A stretch of 64,000 nucleotides of DNA from Xenoacremonium recifei (Eukaryota > Ascomycota > Sordariomycetes > Hypocreales > Nectriaceae). The translations under genes were made by a program, and so were the position numbers. The DNA lies in NCBI GenBank assembly GCA_012184525.1, contig WOFQ01000005.1, positions 434,001 to 498,000 on the forward strand. Reading direction: 5' to 3'. Of this stretch, positions 12,446-23,474 are shown in pieces; position 1 is the first letter of the stretch, and each line of letters opens with the position of its first letter. The notes beneath the pieces are model-generated. The model worked only from the letters and a program-made list of their open reading frames with translations, made no database searches and was not told the DNA's origin.

Positions 12446-13423
12446 GAGGTGCGGCTGCGCGGGATGGAGTGACGGGTTGCCTCTGCTCACACGAGATACG
12501 CGAGGCGGGAAGCACAGCTAGACGAAGGTCTCCCGATGTGTCCGAGGCGAGGCGGGGAGAAGTCAATCAGCGAAGACGCAGCAGGGACCAGAGCCAGCGT
12601 TGCGAGACACAGAGAGAAGATGGGATGAGAGGGAGGAGTGAGGAGGGAAGGAGAAAAATCAGACGGCACGTTGGAACTTTTTGGCGGGCGACCACGACCT
12701 GCACCTGGTGTTTCGGTGTGAAGTCGGTGAGGCAAAGCCGCACTTTGGGCCTGCAGCGCGCTGGATGAAGTTGCAGCGGCGGCGGCGCAGAGCCAATCAG
12801 CAGCGGGGGATCTCCGGGCGGTGACGGGCGACCGGGGGGCTGCTGGCAGCTAGCTGGAGCGCTGGAGACCGCTAAAGGCTTCTGCCCAACAGCGGGCGTT
12901 GTCCACGTTGGCGGTGCGCAGGCGAGGGTGGGCAGATGACACGAGGGAGGGTCAGGATGCGCTGCGGTTGGCAATTGGGATCCCCCCCGCGGCCGCAGGT
13001 GCAGGTACGGATACCTCAGGTTCCCAGGGCCATGGTAGCTGGCTGGGGTGTGACCGGTTTGTTGGCGCGCCATGTCCTCCAGGCCCGGTCTTCTGGAAGC
13101 CAGTTGTTGAGGATGGATTGGAACACTGACTGAACTGCAGCCCCATTTCCACGATAACCCCGCCCAACTGCTGTGCCACACTTTTGTTCCCCCTCCATCA
13201 CCAGCCACGGTGGCTCGCCACAATCAATTAAGCTCCCGCCATCGGAGCTCGGCCCGGCGCAGCTCTTCACCACCAAAAGTGATGGATCCCAGCATCAAGC
13301 AAATCCATCAACGCTGCGCTCGCATCTCCACCCTCGGCAAATGGCCGCCCGCGTCGGTTTCGGCGCCTAGATCTACAGCCCGGAGCCCCGAATCGCTGCT
13401 CCTGCTCCCACGTCCGTAGGAAT
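12446..13423. promoter_or_regulatory. divergent promoter region, BolA-like gene / acyl-CoA synthetase
   Basis: About 1 kb, GC-rich, between two divergent genes. Long open frames on both strands here are GC-driven and have no family-like sequence. A consensus-like CCAAT box lies at 12791-12800. Confidence 0.5.
12791..12800 (+). promoter_or_regulatory. candidate CCAAT box
   Basis: AGCCAATCAG matches the CCAAT-binding complex (Hap2/3/5, NF-Y) preference in core and flanks. It lies about 345 bp upstream of the BolA-like start and 630 bp upstream of the ligase start. In fungi this complex with HapX controls iron-linked genes, which would suit a BolA gene, but a single box is weak evidence. Confidence 0.35.
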
Positions 13424-15400
13424 ATGCCCTGCCGGGCTCCTCCTGCCACAATGGCCTCCCTCTTCCGATCTCTGCTCCTGTCCTCCTCCTCGTCCTGCTG
13501 CTCCGTCCTCCGCCGTCCCTCGACGTCTGCCCTGCTCCGCCTCCGAACCCTGACAGCCGCAAGAATGGTTTCCTCTTCCGCTGCGCTCCCGCGCCTCCCT
13601 ATCCTCGATGCGGTGGCGCGCCACGATCCCGAGAGCATCGCCGTTATACACTCGCTGTCCGGCCGGATCTTCAAGTACGGCGAGCTGTTGGGAGATGTGC
13701 GCCGGGCCCGGGATCGGCTCCGGCAGGCGGCCGGCCGGGAGGACCTCGACGGGGAACGCATCGCATTTCTGGTGGAGAACAGCTACGACTACGTAGGTGA
13801 GCAGCAACTCCAAGGTGTCGCATTATTCGGTCTGGGCTGGCGCTGATATGGAAGGCTTGTAGTGACGCTCCTGGCTGTCATGGCTGCGCGATGCATCGCC
13901 GTGCCGTTGTCGCCTGCTTTCCCGGCCGCGGAGCTTCAGTATATCTTGAACCAGAGCGAGGCATCATTGCTGGTATCATCGGCAAAGTTCGCGACTAAAG
14001 CGAAGGAAGTGTTGGCAACGGAGCTGAATGCGCCGCCAGCGCATCTAGAACTAGAAAAGCTCCAGGGGGGCGCAAAGCATGAGGAGGTCGACTTAGATGA
14101 CCCAAGCCCTGGACAAGCGGGCATGATGCTATACACATCCGGCACAACCAATCGACCGGTAAGACTTCAGATTAGCTTTCATCCAAAGCCTTGACACTGA
14201 CTCCCACTCCAGAAAGGCGTTCTGCTTCCTCAGTCCGTCCTCACAGCTCAGTCTCGATCACTCCTCGAGGCCTGGGAATACTCTCCCGCAGACCACCTAC
14301 TTCACGTTCTCCCACTCCACCACATCCATGGCACCGTCAACGCCATCCTCACTCCCCTCCTTGCAGGCTCAACAATCGAGTTCATGTTCCCCTTCAACGC
14401 CGATGCTGTGTGGAAACGCCTCGCCGGCCCCTTCATCCCCACCAACGGCCATGGACACACCCGCTTCCCCATCACCTTCTTCACAGTCGTGCCCACCGTC
14501 TACAGTCGTCTTCTCCATGCCTACAAGACGCTCCCCAAGGATGTTCAGACCGCTGCTCGAACAGCCATCTCTCCCGAAAACATGCGTCTCGGCATCTCGG
14601 GCTCCGCCGCCCTGCCCACCCCGATCAAAAAGGCCTGGGAGGACCTCAGCGGCGGCAACGTCCTCCTCGAGCGCTACGGCATGACCGAAGTCGGCATGGC
14701 CCTCAGCTGCGGCCTCTCCTTCACCGACCGCGTCGACGCCAGCGTCGGCTGGCCACTCCCCTCCGTCCAAGCCCGCCTCGTCGACGTCGACACCAACGAG
14801 ATCATCCCCGAGGGCGCCGAGCTTGACCCATCGGGCCGCGAGCGCTCCGGCGAGATCCAACTCCGCGGACCGACCATCTTCCAGGAGTACTGGCGCAACC
14901 CCGAGGCTACGGCGCGTGAGTTCGTGTCCGACCCCGATGGCCGCGGCCGCTGGTTCAAGACCGGCGATGTTGCGCTGCGTCGCGCCGTGCCCTCCGCGGG
15001 CCATAACCCGGCACAGCCCTGGGCGCGCGGCCCGCTGTACTTCATCCAGGGCCGCAAGTCCGCCGACATCATCAAGACAGGCGGCGAGAAGGTCAGCGCA
15101 CTAGAAGTCGAGCGCGAACTTCTCTCCTTGCCACAAGTCGCCGAAGCCGCCGTCGTTGCTGTACCCAGCGGAAAATGGGGCCACAAGGTCGGCGCCGTGC
15201 TGATCCTGGATACGGATGTTGCGTCCAAGTGGTCGCCCATGGACATGCGACGTGCGCTCAAGGGCCGATTAGCGAACTACAAGATCCCGCAGGTCATGAA
15301 GATTGTGGACCATATCCCGCGCAACGCCATGAGCAAGATCAACAAGAAGCAGTTGGTGCAGGCTATATTTGCGGAAGAGCATAGCGAGGATGAGTTGTAA
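13424..15400 (+). CDS. AMP-binding acyl-CoA synthetase, malonyl-CoA synthetase (ACSF3/MatB) type
   Basis: Activates a carboxylic acid with ATP and CoA; the closest described relatives act on malonate or methylmalonate in mitochondria. Exons 13424-13796, 13863-14158 and 14213-15400 (introns of 66 and 54 bp) give 618 residues; starting at the Met at 13451 gives 609. The first 55 residues are rich in Ser, Arg and Leu with no acids, a good mitochondrial presequence. The ATP-binding signature YTSGTTNRPKGV is rebuilt exactly across the second intron. HVLPLHHIHGTVNAIL, the LERYGMTEVGMALS adenylate motif and the C-terminal GGEKVSALEVER and PRNAMSKINKKQLV (catalytic Lys) follow. There is no peroxisomal SKL end. 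The family is certain; the malonate substrate is inferred from overall similarity of the HHIHG region. Confidence 0.9.
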
Positions 15401-15903
15401 TTTGGGCGAGCTGAGGAAGGAGGTAATGTTTGTATAATATCTAGCATATCAGGGGCGGACCAGGAAAGAGGTACATAGGTGGATAGACTGGGAGAGCTAT
15501 CATCAGGGTTACATAGAGCATCACATCACTACCATAGCATTCACGAAGCATACCCGATATGGGGAAAATGAAATAGATATTCGGCTAGTCAGTGTGCCTT
15601 TTCCACGAGCCCTAATCTCGACCTTCATAGCATCGATGAAAAGAACCTCCCTTACAACGCCGGCATAAACTGGAAGAAATCGCATCAGGCCCAAGCCGCG
15701 GCCGCCCTGAGAATCCCTTCATGTCCGATAGTCACCCCTTTCCGACTCGCCAAAAACCGTGCTTCCAGTCGTCCATCATGATCAACCTCAGATCATGACC
15801 AAGCATTCATTGTCGGGGTATGTAATCCGGATATCCTCCCTACTCCATCATCATTCTCGTCTCCAGCGGGTGCCACATTGGGAAAACTCTCGCCTGCAGC
15901 ACT
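15401..15903. other. convergent 3' intergenic region
   Basis: About 500 bp between the stops of the acyl-CoA synthetase and eIF4E. It carries 3' UTR-like AT-rich sequence. No gene was seen. Confidence 0.5.
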
Positions 15904-16767
15904 TTAGACAACGTGCTTAGCCTTGGCTCGTGTGCTGCCGGCGTGGGCGCTGTCGGTGTGGCCCGAGAATTCCACCTGTTCAGAGGCGGGCAACTCCAGG
16001 ACCTCCTTGAACTTCCGGCCAATAGCCATCAGAATCTCTCGGCCCTTCTCGTTGCTTCGGCCCTTGCCACCGGCCACGTCTCCGTCACCGCGGCCTGGAA
16101 TGCTCTTTCCTATGGTGCGAGTCCAGACACCGATACGGTAGAAGGCCTTGCGGACGTTGACGACAACACCCATGACCTCGCCGTCATCCTCGTCCTCAAG
16201 GGTCTCACCAATCGCAGCCATCATGACCTGCAGCCAGAGGCGGTCGACATCGACGTTGCGCTTGTCCTTGTACTGGTAAGACCACTTGCCACCGTGCTTG
16301 TTCTGGATGTCCTCCCACTCGGGGCGGACGCCGGCCTTGAAGAGATGGTAGTCGGACTTGAGAGCAAGCTCAGAAACAGGAGCGATGTTGTTCTAGGCTG
16401 TGTCAGAGCATGTTGTGGCACGAGGATCCTGCAGCTTGACTCACGTAGATACCCCAGAACTCTTCGATGGAATCGAAGGTGATGACCTCCTTGAGGAGAT
16501 CGTTCCAGTTGTCGCCCTGCTCAGAATTAGCATCCAACCACTAAGCATGGCTCATCACAGATATATATCTACCTTTCCACTAGGAGGCTTGGTAAACCAC
16601 AACGTCCACTTGTTCTGAAGGGGATGCTTGACAGTGAAGTTATCCTTGTCATGAAACACCGTCACAGGCTTGTCATCGTTGATGTCCGTGCCGTCAGCCT
16701 GGCCGTTGGGGTCGATCGGGATGGTCGACAGGTCGACCTGCTGGTCCATCTTGGTAACCGCAGCCAT
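15904..16767 (-). CDS. eukaryotic translation initiation factor 4E (cap-binding)
   Basis: Binds the m7G cap of mRNA and eIF4G in the cytoplasm to start translation. Exons read right to left: 16767-16573, 16516-16445 and 16392-15904 (introns of 56 and 52 bp), coding 251 residues. The family core is complete: HPLQNKWTLWFTKPP (residues about 47-62), the eIF4G-facing IEEFWGIYVNNIAP across the second intron, RPEWEDIQNKHGGKWSY with the cap-stacking Trp, then DRLWLQVMMAAIGE. The C-terminal tail is longer than in yeast (213 residues) and ends in a basic stretch. It is next to a very long gene-free region that must include its promoter. Confidence 0.95.
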
Positions 16768-19747
16768 CGCAATGTGTGTTCGTGACGAAGAATGGAGTCG
16801 TGAGTCGAGAAGAGAGTCGTCAGAAGAGATCGCGGGGCACTGATGCGGCGATGTGGGAGGAGAGAGGAGGAGAGAGAGCGGGCGGGACGGGCGAAAGATG
16901 TAGGTCGATTAAAATTCCGTCGGGAAGGATCGCGCGGTGAATTTGCTCTGCGCCAGGCAAGAGCAAAGTGACGGGGTGAAGAGTGACGGGTGAGGTGAAG
17001 GTGATGGAAGCTGCGAAGATTATTATTTGCCGGAGACTTGAAGATGCCCGACCGCCAAACAAGCTAAGCCGCAGAAAATTATGCGAGCCACCGTGGTGTG
17101 TGTGGCTGGTGCGGGAAGCCGCGGTCAGAAATTGCAGCCTGGATTTTAAGACACCAGCATCGCGGCGTCCTTAGCCACAGTGGCTAGTGGCACATCTGGA
17201 GAGAAGCAGCGTTGCCTAATGCCCATACCTTCTTCAATCCATCACAACCTTTAAAGCCATTCTCGTGTTTCGATCTAGATGTTTTTTTTGCCATCATGAT
17301 AATCTCTGCACTATCATGACTAGTCCATATCAGCATCATGGATACGATTCGAAGTCTCAAACATCGGTGCCTCGAACAAACTTTCGACTTTGGCCTCTGA
17401 AAGGACAAGACACTCCTTGCCGGGAGTCTTGTCGTCGCTCTTACCACTAAATTGCCTAGCATGACTAGGAACTCATACTCTCCCCATGTCCCCCTATGCT
17501 GCAAAATCCGAGCCGGTCGCACCCCTTGCTTCCCCTTCGGGCTGCACGATGCTTCCAAGCTCTAGGCTGCACAAGACCACTCCGGTCTACGGGATGCAAA
17601 CAACATAGCAAACAATATCAGACATGCTCCTCTGCTACCTAACTGAAGCCCAAGTCTTTGACTTCGAGCCGGGTATCATCTTCATCAAGCAAACATGGCC
17701 GTTTGGTGTTGCTGACTTCCAGGCATCGCACTATTACCCGTCATTTCTTTGTGCTGGCTGTTAGCAGGCGCGCCGTACAGCAGCTTTCATAAACCTTTGG
17801 AGGAAACAACCCATGATCAGTCGGATTCCATGGGAGACTAAGCCGGACATGCCAGTCGAGAAGCAATGCCATTTTGCATTTTCCCTAGGGAGCAAGCAGA
17901 TGGGCAGTTTGGTCGCCCGTGGTAAGTAGCAGGATGCTTTGGGTCATGCCGCCTCTTACTGCTATTTTACTCTTGTCACCTTCTCCGGGACAATGACAAA
18001 GGGGGAGAGCAGACAATGGCATGACAACCGACATGATAAACGAGGTTTCCTTCTCATAGAGAGCTCCGTGTCTTCATGGCACTTGTTCACAACTGGTGCT
18101 TGATGAACACCATGACAACTCTCTGCCTACTGCATACTCAGACAATTTCCGACAATGCCACCGGTTCGCTTGGCGGTACATTTGCATTCTCTAGCAAGTT
18201 TGCCGTTGAGTTGAACGGTCCAGCTATGACGAGATTGCTGACGGACAGTCTCAGGGCATTTGGGCGACATCCGAAACACCCAAAGCAGTCTCGCCCTGCT
18301 AACCGCAATCCAGACACCTGGGGCGGCCACGGCTGGTCCGACATCATGCCCAACCCCTTAAACCCAAGTACCAGCAATGTCTCGCAGATCAGGGCTGAGC
18401 TTCATCGCCACCGTGCCAGAGCCGCGTGCCTTATGGAATCGACACTGTTGAATCCTCACACATGGGAATCGTCCCACACGACCCCCATCCCGAAGCATCC
18501 ACTAACTCCTCCATATCCCACGCCTGGCCTCACTTGCAACACGCTGCTCACGAGGACCGACTTCCCGATGCAGAGCGCTGCAGCAGGCTTGATAGGCCCG
18601 AAAGGCATCAACGGAGGCTGTCGGAGCTGAGCTCGCGCGAACGGCAGAGTCCAGGCGAGGCGATCTGGAAGACGGGCTCTGGACTCGACCTGGCGGCGAC
18701 AGCCTCATCCGCCGTCGTCCAACCATCTTTCACCTTTCCCAGCGATGCTCCTTTCTCCTCCACGCCCAACGCCCGCACACGGGCCGCTGAGTAGCGCGTG
18801 ATGCCAGACCCCCTTGCAGCCAACTTCTATTCGACGGGCGGCCAAGCGGCGCTATACGTTGGCTTCACGGTCTCGCAGCCTCTCAGCGTGCGTCCAACTC
18901 GCAATAAGCCGTCGTTCACTGGGCGAGACCTGGCGGATGAGCCGGTTTTGACCCAAGACCCCCCAACCATTCCTGCGTGATGGTCACTGGCGGCGTTTGC
19001 TGGCGGATGACATTCTCGTCGGCATCGCGAGCATCATTACGTATTGGCCCGTCTGGGCTTCCAATGATCGCCCTCTCCCCGCTCCGTGCATGCGTCCGAG
19101 GCCTGACTATGCCCTTCTGGAATGCCCTCGCGTCGGGTGCTCCATTCCATCCCACGTTCACCGGATCCCGCCAGGCCCCTCCAGGGTCCGTCTCATGTCT
19201 CGAGACAGCAATACTGTGTGCCTCGACGTTTCAATAGCCGGGAGCTGGAATGCGGAGTCTTTGCCTCGTCGAGCTTTTAATAGCTGGGGTCGCCCGCCAG
19301 GACAAAGACATCATCAGCTCCGATATCCTCACTCCTGCTACCACCCAATCCAATTCGCATATTCTTTGTTCTTTGACGGACGCTGCAGGGCTTCTTTGAC
19401 GTATTGTCTCCCGCAAGCACAGACTTCCTCCACACCATGGACAGTGACGCCAGACAGACCTCTTCCTTTGAGAAGGACGCCACCAAGACAACAAAGGAGC
19501 CTCCCAAGACCAAGACTCGCAGCGGCTCGCTGCTGATGATCAGCTCCGGCATGACTTTTCTAGCTGCCATCCCCCAAAGAGCTGGTGGAAGCTCATCTCT
19601 CCGATCTTCAACCTCACGTTGAGCTTCAACCCAGGTTGATTATTTCCTATCGTCACTCATTACCGCGTTCCCGTTCCCGGCGTTACCTCTTTTTGATACC
19701 CGCGTCATTTCCTCTCATCGTTGTAACGCAGTGGGCGTCCAGCAGTC
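16768..19747. other. long intergenic region, no supported gene
   Basis: Nearly 3 kb with only unconvincing open frames, the longest at 18076-18630 (184 codons) with no domain, poor composition and no splice partner. The left part should hold the eIF4E promoter. The right end (about 19437-19634) has protein-like sequence in more than one frame and probably contains a 5' exon of the next gene, but the frame could not be resolved. Confidence 0.45.
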
Positions 19748-21001
19748 ATGGAGAAGCTCAAGAACTACACTGCCAAGCAGCGGTTGTTGCAGTCCGGTTG
19801 GATATTTGGCCAAGACCACAAAGATGAGTTCTATGAGATGCACTTCAACAGAATCTATCTCGAGATTTACACTCTGGTGGATCGAACATTCCGTCCTGGC
19901 ACTGGGTCCAATCCATTCAGGTCTCCTTGGCTGAGAGACTATCCTGACGCATTCAACAATTACATTGAGCTTGTCTGCCACCCAGACCCGAACTCGGGCA
20001 AATGGGATCGTCTGCTGCGCGATGAGGACGAGCGGAGCTTCGTGCTCCAGGCCATCATCATGAGAATGCTTGATGCGCAGGTCTTTTCGAGCCTCCTCTT
20101 TGGGGCCGATGATTCGCACGCCCGAGAACTGAAAGCTGCCGACTACGCATACATAGACGCTGACGGTACGTTACTGTGAACCCCATTCATGAAATTGTAA
20201 CTAAGTTTTTATGAAGGTTTCAGGCGCAGTCAACATCGGGCTTGCGACAATGAGATGTACCTGAGTTCGAAGGGCGGTCAGCCGCCTTATTTCTGGGAAG
20301 AGGTCGACAAGTTGGCGACGACCTTTGTCTCCCTGTTCCTCCCAATCTACGAATACGTCCGCGACACGCAGCTACAAGAACCTCCGCGCATCACCATGGT
20401 GTATCAGTGGTTCCATGACGTAGTTGCTTACGCCGGCTGGCTCAACGTCTGCATCCGCTGCTCGCCCAGCATTGTTGTCTTCGAATGGCCCACGCCGGGC
20501 ATGCGTATCGACATCAATCAGGTGAACCTCTCGCAAGATATTTACCGCCGCTCGGAGAGCAATGCCGAATACTCGGCCCAGGCGCTCAAGATGCCGGTCC
20601 AGAAGACACTTGCCGAGGGCTACGGGGCGCGCGTCAAGATCGCCGTGCTGCCCAAGATCACGCGCTACACGGCGGGCCGTGACATGTATCAGCCTCAAAG
20701 CAAGGGCACGCTACAATATACCGTGATGAAGCCACACGTTGTCTACTATCATGGGCTCATCAAGGAGCAGCAGGAGCGGAAGCTCTTCATCAGCCGGGCG
20801 GAATACGTCAAGCGTCTGAAAGATCGCAAGGCCACGCCTCGTGTGATTGCGCTTTGCATCTTACTCATGCTGTTTCTGATCTGGTGGGTGACGTCTACAG
20901 CATCTGGGAAGTGGGTGTGGGAGGGTATCAAGGAGCGGCTGCCTGGACCACCTACGATAGGGAGGTATATCCGGGCGATACCTAGGGGGCCGAAAACATG
21001 A
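19748..21001 (+). CDS. hypothetical protein with C-terminal membrane anchor
   Basis: Function not recognised. Exons 19748-20165 and 20217-21001 give 400 residues with the conservative start at the ATG at 19748. The intron is 51 bp with donor GTACGT, a good branch site (GTAACTAAG) and acceptor GAAG. The N-terminal half is rich in aromatic residues (LLQSGWIFGQDHKDEF, MHFNRIYLEIYTLVDR); the middle has YQWFHDVVAYAGWLNVC; a hydrophobic segment IALCILLMLFLIWWV near residue 360 is followed by a short basic tail, so the bulk likely faces the cytosol from a membrane. Protein-like sequence just upstream suggests the true start is further left: either 19635-19742 or 19635-19731 could be an intron, each with a different upstream frame. 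The 5' end is therefore uncertain. Confidence 0.7.
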
Positions 21002-21616
21002 TCGTTTAGGGCGTCGAATTATACTAGGTTACAATGTTTAGTTGGCATCTGAGGTCTACATCTTTGAAGTACTCCCGGTTACTGGTGTCTGGTGTAATAG
21101 GAGCGAATTTGCCCAGTGTCGAACCTCAACCTAGTGGACAAAGGCAGTTATCATAACGTCTCTTAACAACAGTTAAAATGTAGTAACAGAATAAATCCCT
21201 AACGGCAGGTATGAGCGAGCATTGAGTGCTACCTGTTTCTCCATATTTATTGTGCGATCATCCTCAAGATCTACTATTGCGTAGGGTGCAGGGTGCAGGG
21301 TAATTTTGTTCAACTAGGAAGAGGAGCATTTGACACCGGGTTCAACTTTGGGCTATTACCTTGCGAAATATCATGACTTCGAAATAACATTTTTAATTTA
21401 GATCCAATATGAACATGGATAGTGAGATGCTCTCTTTTAAAGCATTATTACATCAAGGAACACCTAGGATGCAAATATGAGACCGTCCTTGAGCAATTGC
21501 CTCAACAAACTGCATCTTGCGGTATTCACTGACTGCTTGTCCGCCACACGATTCATGTACCCATGGAACACACACACATATATATATGTATTTCTTCAAT
21601 TCATTAAAGTTGATGG
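21002..21616. other. convergent intergenic region
   Basis: About 600 bp, AT-rich, between convergent stops. It holds a short GGGTGCA tandem near 21285-21302 and a CA/TA microsatellite near 21566-21590. No gene was seen. Confidence 0.5.
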
Positions 21617-22759
21617 TCAAAACCCCGTGACACTAGTCCCCATATTCCTCTTCTTCGCTATATCCAGGATCGCAACTCCTGCGGCAAGGTCAGTGACCCC
21701 GACGCCCACACTTTTGTATACGACAAATCCTTCTCCCAGCCACGAGTTAAGGCTTTCCTTCATATCCGAGTTTATACTAGAACCGTTGCGTTTCCATTGA
21801 AGTATCTGCCCAATATCCACGAGTTGATCATTTCCTAGGCCGCTCTGTATAATCTCACCAGCATGGATCAACACGTGCGGCCGGTCATCAACCAAGACCA
21901 CTCCCGAAGAACCACCATTCGGACTCCATTGACCGAGTTCGACCACATGTTTCAACATTTCAGGGTCCAATTCGATCATGTCAGGCTGCCAGGACCCAAC
22001 TGCTGAGACGAAAGGATAGTTGTTTCCTCTGTCTTTGTGCGTTAAGTACCGGAGCGGGAACAACGGACGATCCGAGGCCGTTGTGCAAAATACAATGTCT
22101 GCATTTGAGAGAAGGGCTTCCAACTCTTGATCGTACCCGGATATAGACGAGTTCAAGAAGTTCAGACTACAGTCGGATCTTCTCCGCGACTGGTTCTCTT
22201 CTCTTATGATCTTCAACAATGTCTGAGCCCGAGCCTCTGATCGGTTCACGACGGTGATACTTTTAATCTCTGAACCGCGAAGTGACAAGGCGAGGCGAAG
22301 ATGCCATAAAGCCTGTTTGCCAGCACCAAAGACCACTATGTTGGCGGTGTTACGCCGCCACATATATGGAATAATGGCGCTCATAGAGGTTCGATACCCA
22401 GTAACTTCCGCCGCGTTTATCAGACCTATTGGATGGCCCTGATTGTCACATAGAGCTAGGATCCCATGCAATGGAAGTTGCTGGGCTACTCCGCCGACGT
22501 TAGGTCCAGCCTCCGGTGCAGGATGGACAATGATCTTCGTGCCAACCGCCTCGGGTGAGGTAAATGGTCGGAACAGTGTCTTCTGGCCATTGGGTCTGAC
22601 GATGGCAGCTGGGCCGGGTTGGTACTGTCGCTCGCTACCCGTGGAGTATTGAATCAGTGAATCCTCCACCGCACTCTTGATAGATCCGATGTCCGATTTT
22701 GGGAGATTGAGAAGGATTTCCTTAACGGCAGAGTCGCCGAGGACGATAAGGTCGCTCAT
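21617..22759 (-). CDS. ornithine cyclodeaminase/mu-crystallin family dehydrogenase, probable delta1-pyrroline-2-carboxylate reductase
   Basis: Single exon, 380 residues, an ordinary length for the family. Family marks include GTKIIVHP, the substrate-side INAAEVTGYRTSMSA, the Rossmann motif FGAGKQALWHLRLALSL (about residue 146) followed by ITVVNRSEARA, and IVFCTTASDRPLF. Members are ornithine cyclodeaminases, ketimine/imine reductases and alanine dehydrogenases. Its neighbour on the same strand is an aconitase X, a family with cis-3-hydroxy-L-proline dehydratase members whose product, delta1-pyrroline-2-carboxylate, is reduced to proline by enzymes of this very family. That context favours the imine reductase role over ornithine cyclodeaminase. 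It lies 715 bp downstream of the aconitase X stop, so the two are separate transcripts. Confidence 0.85.
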   Translation of the reverse strand: MSDLIVLGDSAVKEILLNLPKSDIGSIKSAVEDSLIQYSTGSERQYQPGPAAIVRPNGQKTLFRPFTSPEAVGTKIIVHPAPEAGPNVGGVAQQLPLHGILALCDNQGHPIGLINAAEVTGYRTSMSAIIPYMWRRNTANIVVFGAGKQALWHLRLALSLRGSEIKSITVVNRSEARAQTLLKIIREENQSRRRSDCSLNFLNSSISGYDQELEALLSNADIVFCTTASDRPLFPLRYLTHKDRGNNYPFVSAVGSWQPDMIELDPEMLKHVVELGQWSPNGGSSGVVLVDDRPHVLIHAGEIIQSGLGNDQLVDIGQILQWKRNGSSINSDMKESLNSWLGEGFVVYKSVGVGVTDLAAGVAILDIAKKRNMGTSVTGF

Positions 22760-23474
22760 ACTTAGAGCTTTGAAGGATCGTGGGCTAGTCCAGCTCGGTA
22801 TTCGTTCACGCTCAGCGGGTAGCGCCTCATGGAACGGGGCGAGTCATATTTAAATCCAATTGCGAGCGGACGGGACCAGGAGCCGAGCCGTATGCTATCA
22901 TGTTCCCCATATAAATATAGAAACATCTATTCCAGATGATGTGAAAGCTGGACATTCAACTTATAAACGAACAAGAAAAATGAAGGAAGTTTCGAAAAAT
23001 TATGGGTTCATCAACATGGTTGAATCTAAGTCAATATTATCTCCAATATGCTTGGCTCAGCTCCATGTAGCGTTATCTTCGTGAATGAAAGCCCTTGACT
23101 TGTTATTAGAGGGCGCGAAACCCAATCCAACTCATTTATCAATCCTCCGCACCTTAGCCATTATTGTACGTCATGTCGGAAGCACTCCCGATGCACTTAT
23201 TCCTTCGGTAAGAGACATTGGCGCTTAGAGTTATCTGGACAGCCAGACATGATTTCAGAGGCTTTCTATAGTAACAATTAGTGACTATGTGAAGCTCTTG
23301 TGGCTGGCGAGTACGCCTGGATGGAAACTAATTATCATCCAAACATAGGACCGCGAAGAGGCAAACATAATATTTAAATTGCGAAGGGTTTTGTTTATTT
23401 CTATGTCTTCAAATGTCTATAGATGGTCTGAAGCTCTATCCAAACATTTCTTTAAATAACCAATCATGCTCGTC
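22760..23474. promoter_or_regulatory. promoter region of the mu-crystallin family gene
   Basis: 715 bp, AT-rich, between two genes on the minus strand. It should carry the promoter of the 21617-22759 gene and the 3' UTR of aconitase X. No coding frame is convincing and no clear element was seen. Confidence 0.4.

Noticed and set aside
12567..13223. 218-codon minus-strand frame in the BolA/ligase promoter
   Set aside because: GC-rich, Pro/Ser-biased chance frame with no family-like sequence; lies within a divergent promoter.
18076..18630. 184-codon open frame in the long gap after eIF4E
   Set aside because: No domain, atypical composition, no splice partner, and overlapping frames of similar length on the other strand.
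21285..21302. GGGTGCA tandem as a telomere-like repeat
   Set aside because: Only about two and a half units and not the fungal TTAGGG unit.
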